Below are positions 1 through 14,131 of a stretch of 64,000 bases of DNA, piece after piece. The stretch is taken from contig SMMW01000196.1 in assembly GCA_004794655.1 (NCBI GenBank), positions 1-64,000 on the forward strand, given 5' to 3'. The translations under genes and the position numbers were made by a program. The stretch comes from Marisa cornuarietis (Eukaryota > Mollusca > Gastropoda > Architaenioglossa > Ampullariidae). The notes under the pieces are model-generated. The model ran no database searches. It saw only the letters and a program-made list of their open reading frames with translations, and was not told the DNA's origin. How positions within the stretch are numbered: the stretch's first letter is position 1; every line of letters starts with the position of its first letter.

Positions 1-3000
1 TATATATTATTACGTGTATTGTAAGAGTGCAAATACAACAAGATCAAGCAGCATCTATGAATTATATAGACTATTTTTGTGTTGTTCTCCTTCAGTCACA
101 CTAGTAAACCAAATTTGAAGCTACTCACATGAGAATTTTGAGAGTTATCTTAGAGATTAGATTTTCATTATTTGAGCAATATCACCACGTGTTTTGTAAG
201 AGTGCAAATAAAACAAGATCAAACAGCATCTATGAATTATACAGGCTATTTTTGTGTTGTGCTCTTACAGTAACTCTAGTAAACCAAATTTGAAGCGAGC
301 CCAATGAGTATTGTGAAAGTTATCTTAAAGATTAGGATTTCCTTCTTTCAGCTATATATTATCACGTGTATTGTAAGAGTGCAAATAAAACAAGATCAAG
401 CAGCATCTATGAATTATATAGACTATTTTTGTGTTGTTCTCCTTCAGTCACACTAGTAAACCAAATTTGAAGCTACTCACATGAGTATTGTGAAAGTTAT
501 CTTAAAGATTAGATTTTCCTTCTTTGAGCAATAGCACCCCGTGTTTTGTAAGATTGCAAATAAAACAAGATCAAGCAGCATCTATGAATTATATAGGATA
601 TTTTTGTGTTGTACTCCTTCAGTCACACTAGTAAACCAAATTTGAAGCCAGCCCAATGAGTATTGTGAAAGTTATCTTAAAGATTAGGATTTCCTTCTTT
701 CAGCTATATATTATCACGTGTATTGTAAGAGTGCAAATAAAACAAGATCAAGCAGCAGCTATGAATTATATAGACTTTTTTTGTGTTGTACTCCTTCAGT
801 CATACTAGTAAACCAAATTCTAAGCTGCTCATGAGTATTGTGAAAGTTATCTTAAAGATAGGTTTTCCTTCTTTCAGCTATATATTATCACGTGTATTGT
901 AAGAGTGCAAATAAAACAAGATCAAGCAGCAGCTATGAATTATACAGAGTATTTTTGTGTTGTACTCCTTCAGTCACACTAGTAAACCAAATTTGAAGCT
1001 ACTCACATGAGTATTGTGAAAGTTATCTTAAAGATTAGGTTTTCCTTCTTTGAGCAATATCACCACGTGTTTGTAAGAGTGCAAATAAAACAAGATCAAG
1101 CAGCATCTATGAATTATATAGGCTATTTTTGTGTTTTACTCCTTCAGTCACACTAGTAAACCAAATTTGCAGCCTAAATGAGTATTGTGTTATCTTAAAG
1201 ATTAGGTTTTCCTTCATATATTATCACTGCATTGTAAGAGTGCAAATAAAAAGATCAAGCAGCAGCTAGTGAAGATATAGACTATTTTTGTGTTGTACTC
1301 CTTCAGTCACACTAGTAAACCAAATTTGAAGCTACTCAATGAGTATTTTGAAAGTTATCTTAAAGATTAGGTTTTCCTTCTTGAGCAATATCGTTTTGAG
1401 TGCAAATAAAACAAGATCAAGCAGCATCTATGAATTATATAGGCTATTTTTGTGTTGTTCTCCTTTAGTCACACTAGTAAACCAAATTTGAAGCTCCTCA
1501 CATGAGTATTGTGAAAGTTATCTTAAAGATTAGGTTTTCCTTATTTGAGCAATATCACCAGGTGTTTTGTAAGAGTGCAAATAAAACAAGATCAAGCAGC
1601 ATCTATGAATTATATAGGCTATTTTTGTGTTGTACTCCTTCAGTCATACTAGTAAACCAAATTTGAAGCCAGCCCAATGAGTATTGTGAAAGTTATCCTA
1701 AAGATTAGGTTTTCCTTCTGTCAGCTATATATTATCACGTGTATTGTAAGAGTGCAAATAAAACAAGATCAAGCAGCAGCTATGAATTATATAGACTATT
1801 TTTGTGTTGTACTCCTTTAGTCATACTAGTAAACCAAATTTGAAGCTACTCACATGAGTATTTTGAAAGTTAGCTTAAAGATTTGGTTTTCCTTCTTTGA
1901 GCAATATCACACGTGTTTTGTAAGAGTGCAAATATAACAAGATCAAGCAGCATCTATGAATTATATAGGCTATTTTTGTGTTGTACTCCTTTTAGTCACG
2001 CTAGTAAACCAAATTTGAAGCCAGCCCAATGAGTATTGTGAAAGTTAACTTAAAGATTAGTTTTTACTTCTTTGAGCAATATATTATCACGCGTATTGTA
2101 AGAATGCAAATAAAACAAGATCAAGAAGCAGCTATGAATTATATAGACTATTCATGTGTTGTTCTCCTTCAGTCACACTAGTAAACCAAATTTGAAGCTA
2201 CTCACATGAGTATTTTGAAAGTTATCTTAAAGATTAGATTTTCCTTCTTTGAGCAATATCACCACGTGTTTTGTAAGAGTGAAAATAAAACAAGATCAAG
2301 CAGCATCTATGAATCATATAGGCTATTTTTGTGTTGTACTCCTTCAGTCACACTAGTAAACCAAATTTAAAGGCAGCCCAATGAGTATTGTGAAAGTTAT
2401 CTTAAAGATTAGGATTTCCTTTTTTCAGCTATTTATTATCACGTGTATTGTAAGAGTTCAAATAAAACAAGATCAAGCAGCATCTATGAATTATATAGGC
2501 TATTTTTGTGTTGTTCTCCTTCAGTCACACTTGTAAACCAAATTTGAAGCTACTCACATGAGTATTTTGAAAGTTATCTTAAAGATTAGATTTTCCTTCT
2601 TTGAGCAATATCACCACGTGTTTTGTAAGAGTGCAAATAAAACAAGATCAAGCAGCAGCTATGAATTATATAGGCTATTTTTGTGTTGTACTACTTCAGT
2701 CACATTAGTAAACCAAATTTGAAGCCAGCCCAATGAGTATTGTGAAAGTTATCTTAAAGATTAGGATTTCCTTTTTTCAGCTATATATTATCACGTGTAT
2801 TGTAAGAGTGCAAATAAAACAAGATCAAGCAGCAGCTATGAATTATATAGACTATTTTTGTGTTGTACTCCTTCAGTCATACTAGTAAACCAAATTTGAA
2901 GCTACTCACATGAGTATTTTGAAAGTTATCTTAAAGATTAGGTTTTCCTTCTTTGAGCAATATCACCACGTGTTTTGTAAGAGTGCAAATAAAACAAGAT

Positions 3001-5097
3001 CAAGCAGCATCCATGAATTATATAGGCTATTTTTGTGTTGTACTCCTTCAGTCACACTAGTAAACCGAATTTGAAGCCAGCCCAATGATTATTGTGAAAG
3101 TTATTTTAAAGATTAGGTTTTCCTTCTGTCAGATATATATTATCACGTGAATTGAAAGAGTGCAAATAAAACAAGATCAAGCAGCAACTATGAATTATAT
3201 AGACTATTTTTGTGTTATTCTCGTTTAGTCACACTAGTAAACCAAATTTGAAGCTACTCACATGAGTATTTTGAAAGTTATCTTAAAGATTAGGTTTTCC
3301 TTCTGTGAGCAATATCACCACGTGTTTTGTAAGAGTGCAAATAAAACAAGATCAAGCAGCATCTATGAATTATATAGGCTATTTTTGTGTTGTACTCCTT
3401 CAGTCGCACTAGTAAACCAAATTTGAAGCCAGCCCAATGAGTATTGTGAAAGTTATCTTAAAGATTAGGTTTTCCTTCTGTCAGCTATATATTATCACGT
3501 GTATTGTAAGAGTGCAAATAAAACAAGATCAAGCAGCAGCTATGAATTATGTAGACTATTTTTGTGTTTTATTCCTTTAGTCACACTATTAAACCAAATT
3601 TGAAGCTGCTCACATGAGTATTGTGAAAGTTATCTTAAAGATTAGATTTCTCCTCTTTGAGCAATATCACCACGTGTTTTGTAAGAGGCAAATAAAACAA
3701 GATCAAGCAGCATCTATGAATTATATAGGTTATTTTGTGTTGTACTCCCAGTCACATCTAGTAAACCAAATTTGAAGCCACCCAATGAGTATTGTGAAAG
3801 TTATCTTAAAGATTAGATTTCCTTTTCAGCTTATATTATCAACGTATTGTAAGAGTGCAAATAAAACAAGATCAAGCAGCAGCTATGAAGTATGTAGACT
3901 ATTTTTTTGTTGTACTTCTTCAGTCACACTAGAAAACCAAATTTGAAGCTACTCACATGAGTATTTTGAAAGTTATCTTAAAGATTAGGTTTTTTTTCTT
4001 TGAGCAATATCACCACGTGTTTTGTAAGAGTGCAAATAAAACAAGATCAAGCAGCATCTATGAATTATATAGGCTATTTTTGTGTTGTACTCCTTCAGTC
4101 ACACTAGTAAACCGAATTTGAAGCCAGCCCAATGATTATTGTGAAAGTTATTTTAAAGATTAGGTTTTCCTTCTGTCAGCTATATATTATCACGTGTATT
4201 GTAAGAGTGCAAATAAAACAGGATCAAGCACCAGCTATGAATTATATAGACTATTTTTGTGTTGTACTCCTTCAGTCTCACTAGTAAACCAAATTTAAAG
4301 CTACTCACGTGAGTATCTTGAAAGTTATCTTAAAGATTAGGTTTTCCTTCTTTGAGAAATATCACCACGTGTTTTGTAAGAGTGCAAATAAAACAAGATC
4401 AAGCAGCATCTATGAATTATATAGGCTATTTTTGTGTTGTACTCCTTCAGTCACACTAGTAAACCAAATTTGAAGCCAGCCCAATGAGTATTGTGAAAGT
4501 TATCTTAAAGATTAGGTTTTCCTTCTGTCAGCTATATATTATCACGTGTATTGTAAGAGTGCAAATAAAACAAGATCAAGCAGCAGCTATGAATTATATA
4601 GACTATTTTTGTGTTGTACTCCTTCAGTCACAATTGTAAACCAAATTTGAAGCTACTCATGAGCATTTTGAAAGCATCTTAAAGATTAGTTTCTTCCTTC
4701 TTTGAGCAATATCAACACGTGTTTTGTAAGAGTGCAAATCAAACAGGATCAAGCACCATCTATGAATTATATAGGCTATTTTTGTGTTGTACTCCTTCAG
4801 TCACACTAGTAAACCAAATTTGAAGCTACTCACATGAGTATTGTGAAAGTTATCTTAAAGATTAGGATTTCCTTTTGTCAGCTATATATTATCACGTGTA
4901 TTGTAAGAGTGCAAATAAAACAAGATCAAGCAGCAGCTATGAATTATATAGACTATTTTTGTGTTGTAGTCGTTCAGTCATACTAGTAAACCAAATTTGA
5001 AGCTACTCACATGAGTATTGTAAAAGTTATCTTAAAGATTAGATTTTCCTTCTTTGAGCAATATCACCACGTGTTTTGTAAGAGTGCAAATAAAACA

Positions 5098-5449
5098 AGA
5101 TCAAGCAGCAGCTATGAATTATATAGGCTATTTTTGTGTTGTACTCCTTCAGTCACACTAGTAAACCAAATTTGAAGCCAGCCTAATGAGTATTGTGAAA
5201 GTTATCTTAGAGATTAGGTTTTCCTTCTTTCAGCTATATATTATCACGTGTATTGTAAGAGTGCAAATAAAACAAGATCAAGCAGCAGCTATGAATTATA
5301 TAGACTATTTTTGTGTTGTACTCCTTCAGTCACACTAGTAAACCAAATTTGAAGCTACTCACATGAGTATTGTGAAAGTTATCTTAAAGATTAGATTTTC
5401 CTTCTTTGAGCAATATTATCACGTGTATTGTACGAGTGCAAATAAAACA
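5098..5449 (+). repeat. Representative satellite A dimer
   Basis: A clean example of the higher-order unit, from one 'agatcaagc' anchor (5098) through the next (5275) to just before the third (5450): 177 + 175 bp. The first monomer has the 'ccagcc...atgag' and 'tcagctatatattatcacgtg' variants. The second has the 'ctactcacatgag' and 'tttgagcaatat' variants. Each monomer holds one CACGTG palindrome. Confidence 0.85.
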
Positions 5450-6839
5450 AGATCAAGCAGCAGCTATAAATTATATAGACTATTTTTGTGTTGTACTCCT
5501 TCAGTCATACTAGTAAACCAAATTTGAAGCTGCTCACATGAGTATTTTGAAAGTTATCTTAAAGATTAGGTTTTCCTTCTTTGAGCAATATCACCACGTG
5601 TTTTGTAAGAGTGCAAATAAAACAAGATCAAGCAGCAGCTATGAATTATATAGGCTATTTTTGTGTTGTACTCTTTCAGTCACGCTAGTAAACCCAATTT
5701 GAAGCCAGCCAAATGAGTATTGTGAAAGTTATCTTAAAGATTAGGTTTTCCTTCTGTCAGCTATATATTATCACGTGTATTGTAAGAGTGCAAATAAAAC
5801 AAGATCAAGCAGCATCTATGAATTATATTAGCTATTTTTGTGTTGTTCTCCTTCAGTCACACTAGTAAACCAAATTTGAAGCTACTAACATGAGTATTTT
5901 GAGAGTTATGTTAAAGATTAGATTTTCATTATTTGAGCAATATCACCACGTGTTTTGTAAGAGTGCAAATAAAACAAGATCAAGCAGCATCTATGAATTA
6001 TATAGGTTATTTTTGTGTTGTACTCCTTCAGTCACACTAGTAAACCAAATTTGAAGCCAGCCCAATGAGTATTGTGAAAGTTAACTTAAAGATTAGGATT
6101 TTCTTCTTTCAGCTATATATTATCACGTGTTTTGTAAGAGTGCAAATAAAACAAGATCAAGCAGCAGCTATAAATTATATAGACTATTTTTGTGTTGTAC
6201 TCCTTCAGTCATACTAGTAAACCAAATTAGAAGCTGCTCACATGAGTATTGTGAAAGTTATCTTAAAGATTAGATTTTCCTTCTTTGAGCAATATCACCA
6301 CGTGTTTTGTAAGAGTGCAAATAAAACAAGATCAAGCAGCATCTATGAATTATATAGGTTATTTTTGTGTTGTACTCCTTCAGTCACACTAGTAAACCAA
6401 ATTTGAAGCCAGCCCAATGAGTATTGTGAAAGTTAACTTAAAGATTAGGATTTTCTTCTTTCAGCTATATATTATCACGTGTTTTGTAAGAGTGCAAATA
6501 AAACAAGATCAAGCAGCAGCTATGAATTATATAGACTATTTTTGTGTTGTTCTCCTTCAGTCATACTAGTAAACCAAATTTGAAGCTGCTCACATGAGTA
6601 TTTTGAAAGTTATCTTAAAGATTAGGTTTTCCTTCTTTGAGCAATATCACCACGTGTTTTGTAAGAGTGCAAATAAAACAAGATCAAGCAGCATCTATGA
6701 ATTATATAGGCTATTTTTGTGTTGTACTCCTTCAGTCACACTAGTAAACCAAATTTGAAGCCAGCCCAATGAGTATTGTGAAAGTTATCTTAGAGATTAG
6801 GTTTTCCTTCTGTCAGCTATATATTACCACGTGTCTTTT

Positions 6840-7010
6840 AAGAGTGCAATTAAAACAAGATCAAGCAGCATCGATGAATTATATAGGCAATTTTTGTGTT
6901 GTACTCTTTCAGTCACACTAGCAATCCAATTTTGATGCAAATCCAATTGGTGTTGTAAAAGTTAGTATAAAGATTAGGTTTTCCTTCTTTCAGCTATATA
7001 TTACCACGTG
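6840..7010 (+). repeat. Most divergent satellite A monomer
   Basis: Compared with its neighbours this monomer carries many private substitutions: 'attaaaacaag', 'catcgatg', 'ggcaattttt', 'agcaatccaattttgatgc', 'caaatccaattggtgttg' and 'agttagtataaag'. The sequence 'accacgtgtcttttaag' occurs on both its sides (around 6826 and 7003). It looks like an older or foreign monomer embedded in a more homogeneous array. Confidence 0.6.
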
Positions 7011-10000
7011 TCTTTTAAGAGTGCAAATAAAACAAGATCAAGCAGCATCTATGAATTATATAGGCTATTTTTGTGTTGTACTCCTTCAGTCACACTAGTA
7101 AACCAAATTTGAAGCCAGCCCAATGAGTATTGTGAAAGTTATCTTAAAGATTAGGTTTTCCTTCTGTCAGCTATATATTATCACGTGTATTGTAAGAGTG
7201 CAAATAAAACAAGATCAAGCAGCAGCTATGAATTATATAGACTATTTTTGTGTTGTTCTCCTTCAGTCACACTAGTAAACCAAATTTGAAGCTACTCACA
7301 TGAGTATTTTGAAAGTTATCTTAAAGATTAGATTTTCCTTCTTTGAGCAGTATCACCACGTGTTTTGTAAGAGTGAAAATAAAACAAGATCAAGCAACAT
7401 CTATGAATTATATAGGCTATTTTTGTGTTGTACTCCTTCAGTCACACTAGTAAAACCAAATTTGAAGCCAGCCAATGAGTATTGTGAAAGTTATCTTAAA
7501 GATTAGGTTTCCTTCTTTCAGCTATATATTATCACGTGTATTGTAGGTGCAAATAAAACAAGATCAAGCAGCAGCTATGAATTATATAGACTATTTTTGT
7601 GTTGTACTCCTTCAGTCACACTAGTAAACCAAATTTGAAGCTACTCACATGAGTATTGTGAAAGTTATCTTAAAGATTAGGTTTTCCTTCTTTGAGCAAT
7701 ATCACCACGTGTTTTGTAAGGTGCAAATAAAACAAGATCAAGCAGCATCTATGAATTATATAGGCTATTTTTGTGTGTTGTACTCCTTCAGTCACACTAG
7801 TAAACCAAATTTGAAGCCAGCCCAATGAGTATTGTGAAAGTTATCTTAAAGATTAGGTTTTCCTTTTTTCAGCTATATATTATCAAGTGTATTGTAAGAG
7901 TGCAAATAAAACAAGATCAAGCAGCAGCTATGAATTATATAGACTATTGTTGTGTTGTTCTCCTTCAGTCACACTAGTAAACCAAATTTGAAGCTACTCA
8001 CATGAGTATTTTGAAAGTTATCTTAAAGATTAGATTTTTCTTCTTTGAGCAATATCACCACGTGTTTTGTAAGAGTGCAAATAAAACAAGATCAAGCAGC
8101 ATCTATGAATTATATAGGCTATTTTTGTGTTGTACTCCTTCAGTCACACTAGTAAACCAAATTTGAAGCCAGCCCAATGAGTATTGTGAAAGTTATCTTA
8201 AAGATTAGGATTTCCTTTTTTCAGCTATATATTATCACGTGTATTGTAAGAGTGCAAATAAAACAAGATCAAGCAGCATCTATGAATTATATAGGCTATT
8301 TTTGTGTTGTTCTCCTTCAGTCACACTAGTAAACCAAATTTGAAGCTACTCACATGAGTATTTTGAAAGTTATCTTAAAGATTAGATTTTCCTTCTTTGA
8401 GCAATATCACCACGTGTTTTGTAAGAGTGCAAATAAAACAAGATCAAACAGCATCTATGAATTATACAGGCTATTTTTGTGTTGTGCTCTTACAGTAACT
8501 CTAGTAAACCAAATTTGAAGCGAGCCCAATCAGTATTGTGAAAGTTATCTTAAAGATTAGGTTTTCCTTCTGTTAGTTATATATCATCACGTATATTGAA
8601 GGAGTGCAAATAAAACAAGATCAAGCAGCATCTATGAATTATATAGGCTATTTTTGTGTTGTTCTCCTTCAGTCACACTAGTAAACCAAATTTGAAGCTC
8701 CTCACATGAGTATTGTGAAAGTTATCTTAAAGATTAGGTTTTCCTAATTTGAGCATTATCACCAGGTGTTTTGTAAGAGTGCAAATAAAACAAGATCAAG
8801 CAGCATCTATGAATTATATAGGCTATTTTTGTGTTGTACTCCTTCAGTCACATTAGTAAACCAAATTTGAAGGCAGCCCAATGTGTATTGTGAAAGTTTT
8901 GTAAAGATTAGGTTTCCTTCTGTCAGCTATATATTTATTATTACGTGTATTGTAAGAGTGCAAATAAAACAAGATCAAGCAGCATCTATGAATTATATAG
9001 GCTATTTTTGTGTTGTACTCCTTCAGTCACACTACTAAACCAAATTTGAAGCCAGCCCAATGAGTATTGTGAAAGTTATCTTAAAGATTAGGTTTTCCTT
9101 CTGTCAGCTATATATTATCACGTGTATTGTAAGAGTGCAAATAAAACAAGATCAAGCAGCAGCTATGAATTATATAGGCTATTTTGTGTTGTACTCCTTC
9201 AGTCACACTAGTAAACCAAATTTGAAGCTACTCACATGAGTATTTTGAAAGTTATCTTAAAGATGAGGTTTTCCTTCTTTGAGCAATATCACCACGTGTT
9301 TTGTAAGAGTGCAAATAAAACAAGATCAAGCAGCATCTATGAATTATATAGGCTATTTTTGTGTTGTACTCCTTCAGTCACATTAGTAAACCAAATTTGA
9401 AGCCAGCCCAATGAGTATTGTGAAAGTTATCTTAAAGATTAGGATTTCCTTTTTTCAGCTATATATTATCACGTGTATTGTAAGAGTGCAAATAAAACAA
9501 GATCAAGCAGCAGCTATGAATTATATAGACTATTTTTGTGTTCAACTCCTTCAGTCACACTAGTAAACCAAATTTGAAGCTACCAACATGAGTATTTTGA
9601 AGTTAACTTAAAGATTAGGTTTTCCTTCTTTAAGCAATATCATCACGTGTTTTGTAAGAGTGCAAATAAAACAAGATCAAGCAGCAGCTATGAATTATAT
9701 AGGCTATTTTTGTGTTGTACTCCTTCAGTCACACTAGTAAACCAAATTTGAAGCTAGCCCAATGAGTATTGTGAAAGTTATCTTAAAGATTAGGTTTTCC
9801 TTCTTTGAGCAATATCACCACGTGTTTTGTAAGAGTGCAAATAAAACAAGATCAAGCAGCATCTATGAATTATATAGGCTATTTTTGTGTTGTACTCCTT
9901 CAGTCACACTAGTAAACCAAATTTGAAGCTGCTGACATGAGTATTGTGAAAGTTATCTTAAAGATTAGGTTTTCCTTCTGTCAGCTATATATTATCACGT

Positions 10001-10046
10001 GTATTGTAAGAGTGCAAATAAAACAAGATCAAGCAGCAGCTATGAA

Positions 10047-10612
10047 TTATATAGACTATTTTTGTGTTGTACTCCTTCAGTCACACTAGTAAACCAAATT
10101 TGAAGCTACTCAAATGAGTATTTTGAAAGTTATCTTAAAGATTAGGTTTTCCTTCTTTGAGCAATATCACCACGTGTTTTGTAAGAGTGCAAATAAAACA
10201 AGATCAAGCAGCATATATGTATTATATAGGCCATTTTTGTGTTGTACTCCTTCAGTCACACTAGTAAACCAAATTTGAAGCCAGCCCAATGAGTATTCTG
10301 AAAGTTATCTTAAAGATTAGGTTTTCCTTCTATGAGCTATATATTATCACGTGTATTGTAAAAGTGCAAATAAAACAAGATCAAGCAGTAGCTTTGAATT
10401 AAAAGACTATTTTTGTGTTGTACTCCTTCAGTCACACTAGTAAACCAAATTTGAAGCTACTCAAATGAGTATTTTGAAAGTTATCTTAAGGATTTGGTTT
10501 TCCTTCTTTGAGCAATATCGCTACGTGTTTTGTAAGAGTGCAAAAAAACAAGATCAAGCAGCATCTATAAATTATATAGGCTATTTTTGCGTTGTTCTCC
10601 TTGAGTAACACT
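10047..10612 (+). repeat. Duplicated satellite A block, copy 1
   Basis: This ~565-bp block shares rare variants with 13566-14131: 'catatatgtattatataggcc', 'gagtattctgaaag', 'tctatgagctat', 'gcagtagctttgaattaaaag', 'tatcgctacgtg' and 'tgcgttgttctccttga'. The offset is about 3519 bp, which is 20 monomers. This marks a multi-monomer duplication rather than chance identity. Confidence 0.8.
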
Positions 10613-13565
10613 AGTAAACCAAATTTGAAGCTACTCACATGAGTATTTTGAAAGTTATCTTAAAGATTAGGTTTTCCTTCTTTGAGCAATATCACCACGT
10701 GTTTTGTAAGAGTGCAAATAAAACAAGATCAACCAGCATCTATGAATTATATAGGCTATTTTTGTAATGTACTCCTTCAGTCACACTAGTAAACCAAATT
10801 TGAAGACAGCCCAATGAGTATTGTGAAAGTTATCTTAAAGATTAGGTTTTCCTTCTTTAAGTAAAATTACCACGTGTTTTGTAAGAGTGCAAATAAAACA
10901 AGATCAAGCAGCATCTATGAATTATATAGGCTATTTTTGTGTTATACTCCTTCAGTCACACTAATAAACTAAATTTGAAGCCAGCCCAATGAGTGTTGTG
11001 AAAGTTATCTTAAAGATTAGGTTTTCCTTCTATCAGCTATATATTATCACGTGTATTGTAAGAGTGCAAATAAAGCAAGATCAAGCCGCAGCTATGAATT
11101 ATATAGACTATTTTTGTGTTGTACTCCTTCAGTCACACTAGTAAACCAAATTTGAAGCTACTCACATGAGTATTTTGAAAGTTATCTTAAAGATTAGGTT
11201 TTCCTTCTTTGAGCAATATCACCACGTGTTTTGTAAGAGTGCAAATAAAACAAGATCAAGCAGCATCTATGAATTATATAGGCTATTTTTGTGTTGTACT
11301 CCTTCAGTCACACTAGTAAACCAAATTTGAAGCCAGCCCAATGAGTATTGTGAAAGTTATCTTAAAGATTAGGTTTTCCTTCTGTCAGCTATATATTATC
11401 ACGTGTTTTGTAAGAGTGCAAATAAAACAAGATCAAGCAGCAGCTTTGAATTACATAGACTATTTTTGTGTTGTACTCCATCAGTCACACTAGTAAACCA
11501 AATTTGAAGCTACTCAAATGAGTATTTTGAAAGTTATCTTAAAGATAAGGTTTTCCTTCTTTGAGCAATATCACCACGTGTTTTGTAAGAGTGCAAATAA
11601 AACACGATCAAGCAGCAGCTATAAATTATATATTCTATTTTTGTGTTGTACTCCTTGAGTCACACTAGTAAACAAAACTTGAAGCGACTCACATGAGTAT
11701 TGTGAAAGTTATCTTAAGGATTAGGTTTTCCTTCTGTCAGCTTAAAATTATCACGTGTATTGTAAGAGTGCAAATAAAACAAGATCAAGCAGCAGCTATG
11801 AATTATATAGACTATTTTTGTGTTGTACTCTTTCAGTCACACTAGTAAACCAAATTTGAAGCTACTCACATCAGTATTTTGAAAGTTATCTTAAAGATTA
11901 GGTTTCCCTTCTTTGAGCAATATCACCACGTGATTTGTAAGAGTTCAAATAAAACACGATCAAACAGCATCTATGAATTATATAGGCTATTTTTGTGTTG
12001 TACTCCTTCAGTCACACTAGTAAACGAAATTTGATGCTACTCACATGAGTATTGTGAAAGTTATCTTAAAGATTAGGTTTTCCTTCTGTCAGCTATCTAT
12101 TGTCACGTGTATTGTAAGAGTGCAAATACAACAAGATCAAGCAGCATCTGTGAATTATATAGACTATTTTTGTGTTGTACTCCTTCAGTCACACTAGTAA
12201 ACCAAATTTGAAGACATTCCAATGAGTATTGTCAAAGTTTTCTTAAAGATTAGGTTTTCCTTCTGTAAGCTATATATTATCACGTGTATTGTAAGAGTGC
12301 ATAGAAAACAAGACCAAGCAGCAGCTATAAATTATATAGGCTATTTTTGTGTTGTACTCCTTCAGTCACACTAGTAACCATAATTTGAAGCTACTCACAT
12401 GAGTATTTTGAAAGTTATCTTAAAGATTAGGTTTTCCTTCTGTAAGCTATATATTATCACGTGTATTGTAAGAGTGCAAATAAAACAAGATCAAGCAGCA
12501 GCTATGAATTATATAGGCTATTTTTGAATTGTACTCCTTCAGTCACACTAGAAAACCAAATTTGAAGCCAGCCCAATGAGTATTGTGAACGTTATCTTAA
12601 AGATTAGGTTTTCATTCTGTCAGCAATATATTATCACGTTATTGTAAGAGTGCAAATAAAACAAGACCAAGCAGCAGCTATAAATTATATAGGCTATTTT
12701 TGTGTTATACTCCTTCAGTCACACCAGTAAACCAAATTTGAAGCCAGCCCAAAGAGTTTGGTGAAAGTTATCTTAAAGATTAGGTTTTCCTTCTGTCAGC
12801 TATATACTATCACGTGTATTGTAAGAGTGCAAATAAAACAAGATCAAGCAGTAGCTATGAATTATGTAGACTATTTTTGTGTTGTACTCCTTCAGTCACA
12901 CTAGTAAACCGAATTTGAAGCTACTTACATGAGTATTTTGAAAGTTATCTTAAAGATTAGGTTTTCCTTCTTTGAGCAATATCACCACGTGTTTTGTAAG
13001 AGTGCAAATAAAACACGATCAAGCAGAATCTATGAATTATGTAGGCTATTTTTGTGTTGTACTCCTTCAGTCACACTAGTAAGCCAAATTTAGAGCCAGC
13101 CCAATGAGTTTTGTGAAAGTTATCTTAAAGATTAGGTTTTCCTTCTGTCAGCTATATATTATTACGTGTTTTGTAAGAGTGCAAATAAAACAAGATCAAG
13201 CAGCAGCTTTGAATTACATAGACTATTTTTGTGTTGTACTCCATCAGTCACACTAGTAAACCAAATTTGAAGCTACTCACATGAGCATTTTGAAAGTTAT
13301 CTTAAAGATTAGGTTTTCCTTCTTTGAGCAATATCACCACGTGTTTTGTAAGAGTGCAAATAAAACACGATCAAGCAGCAGCTATAAATTATATATTCTA
13401 TTTTTGTGTTGTACTCCTTCAGTCACACTAGTAAACCAAATTTGAAGCTACTCACATGAGTATTGTGAAAGTTATCTTAAGGATTAGGTTTTCCTTCTGT
13501 CAGCTTTATATTATCACGTGTATTGTAAGAGTGCAAATAAAACAAGATCAAGCAGTAGCTTTCAA

Positions 13566-14131
13566 TTATATAGACTATTTTTGTGTTGTACTCCTTCAGT
13601 CACACTAGTAAACCAAATTTGAAGCTACTCAAATGAGTATTTTGAAAGTTATCTTAAAGATTAGGTTTTCCTTCTTTGAGCAATATCACCACGTGTTTTG
13701 TAAGAGTGCAAATAAAACAAGATCAAGCAGCATATATGTATTATATAGGCCATTTTTGTGTTGTACTCCTTCAGTCACACTAGTAAACCAAATTTGAAGC
13801 CAGCCCAATGAGTATTCTGAAAGTTATCTTAAAGATTAGGTTTTCCTTCTATGAGCTATATGTTATCACGTGTATTGTAAAAGTGCAAATAAAACAAGAT
13901 CAAGCAGTAGCTTTGAATTAAAAGACTATTTTTGTGTTGTACTCCTTCAGTCACACTAGTAAACCAAATTTGAAGCTACTCAAATGAGTATTTTGAAAGT
14001 TATCTTAAGGATTTGGTTTTCCTTCTTTGAGCAATATCGCTACGTGTTTTGTAAGAGTGCAAAAAAAACAAGATCAAGCAGCATCTATAAATTATATAGG
14101 CTATTTTTGCGTTGTTCTCCTTGATAACACT
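13566..14131 (+). repeat. Duplicated satellite A block, copy 2
   Basis: Partner of 10047-10612, carrying the same private variants in the same order. Small differences, such as 'gatatgtt' versus 'tatatatt' near 13860 and a lost base near 14124, show that it has diverged slightly since the duplication. Confidence 0.8.

Noticed and set aside
7300..7506. 68-codon ORF inside satellite A (and a similar 71-codon ORF at 14639-14854)
   Set aside because: Chance read-through of the 176-bp monomers; most monomers carry stops in this frame, so it is not a gene.
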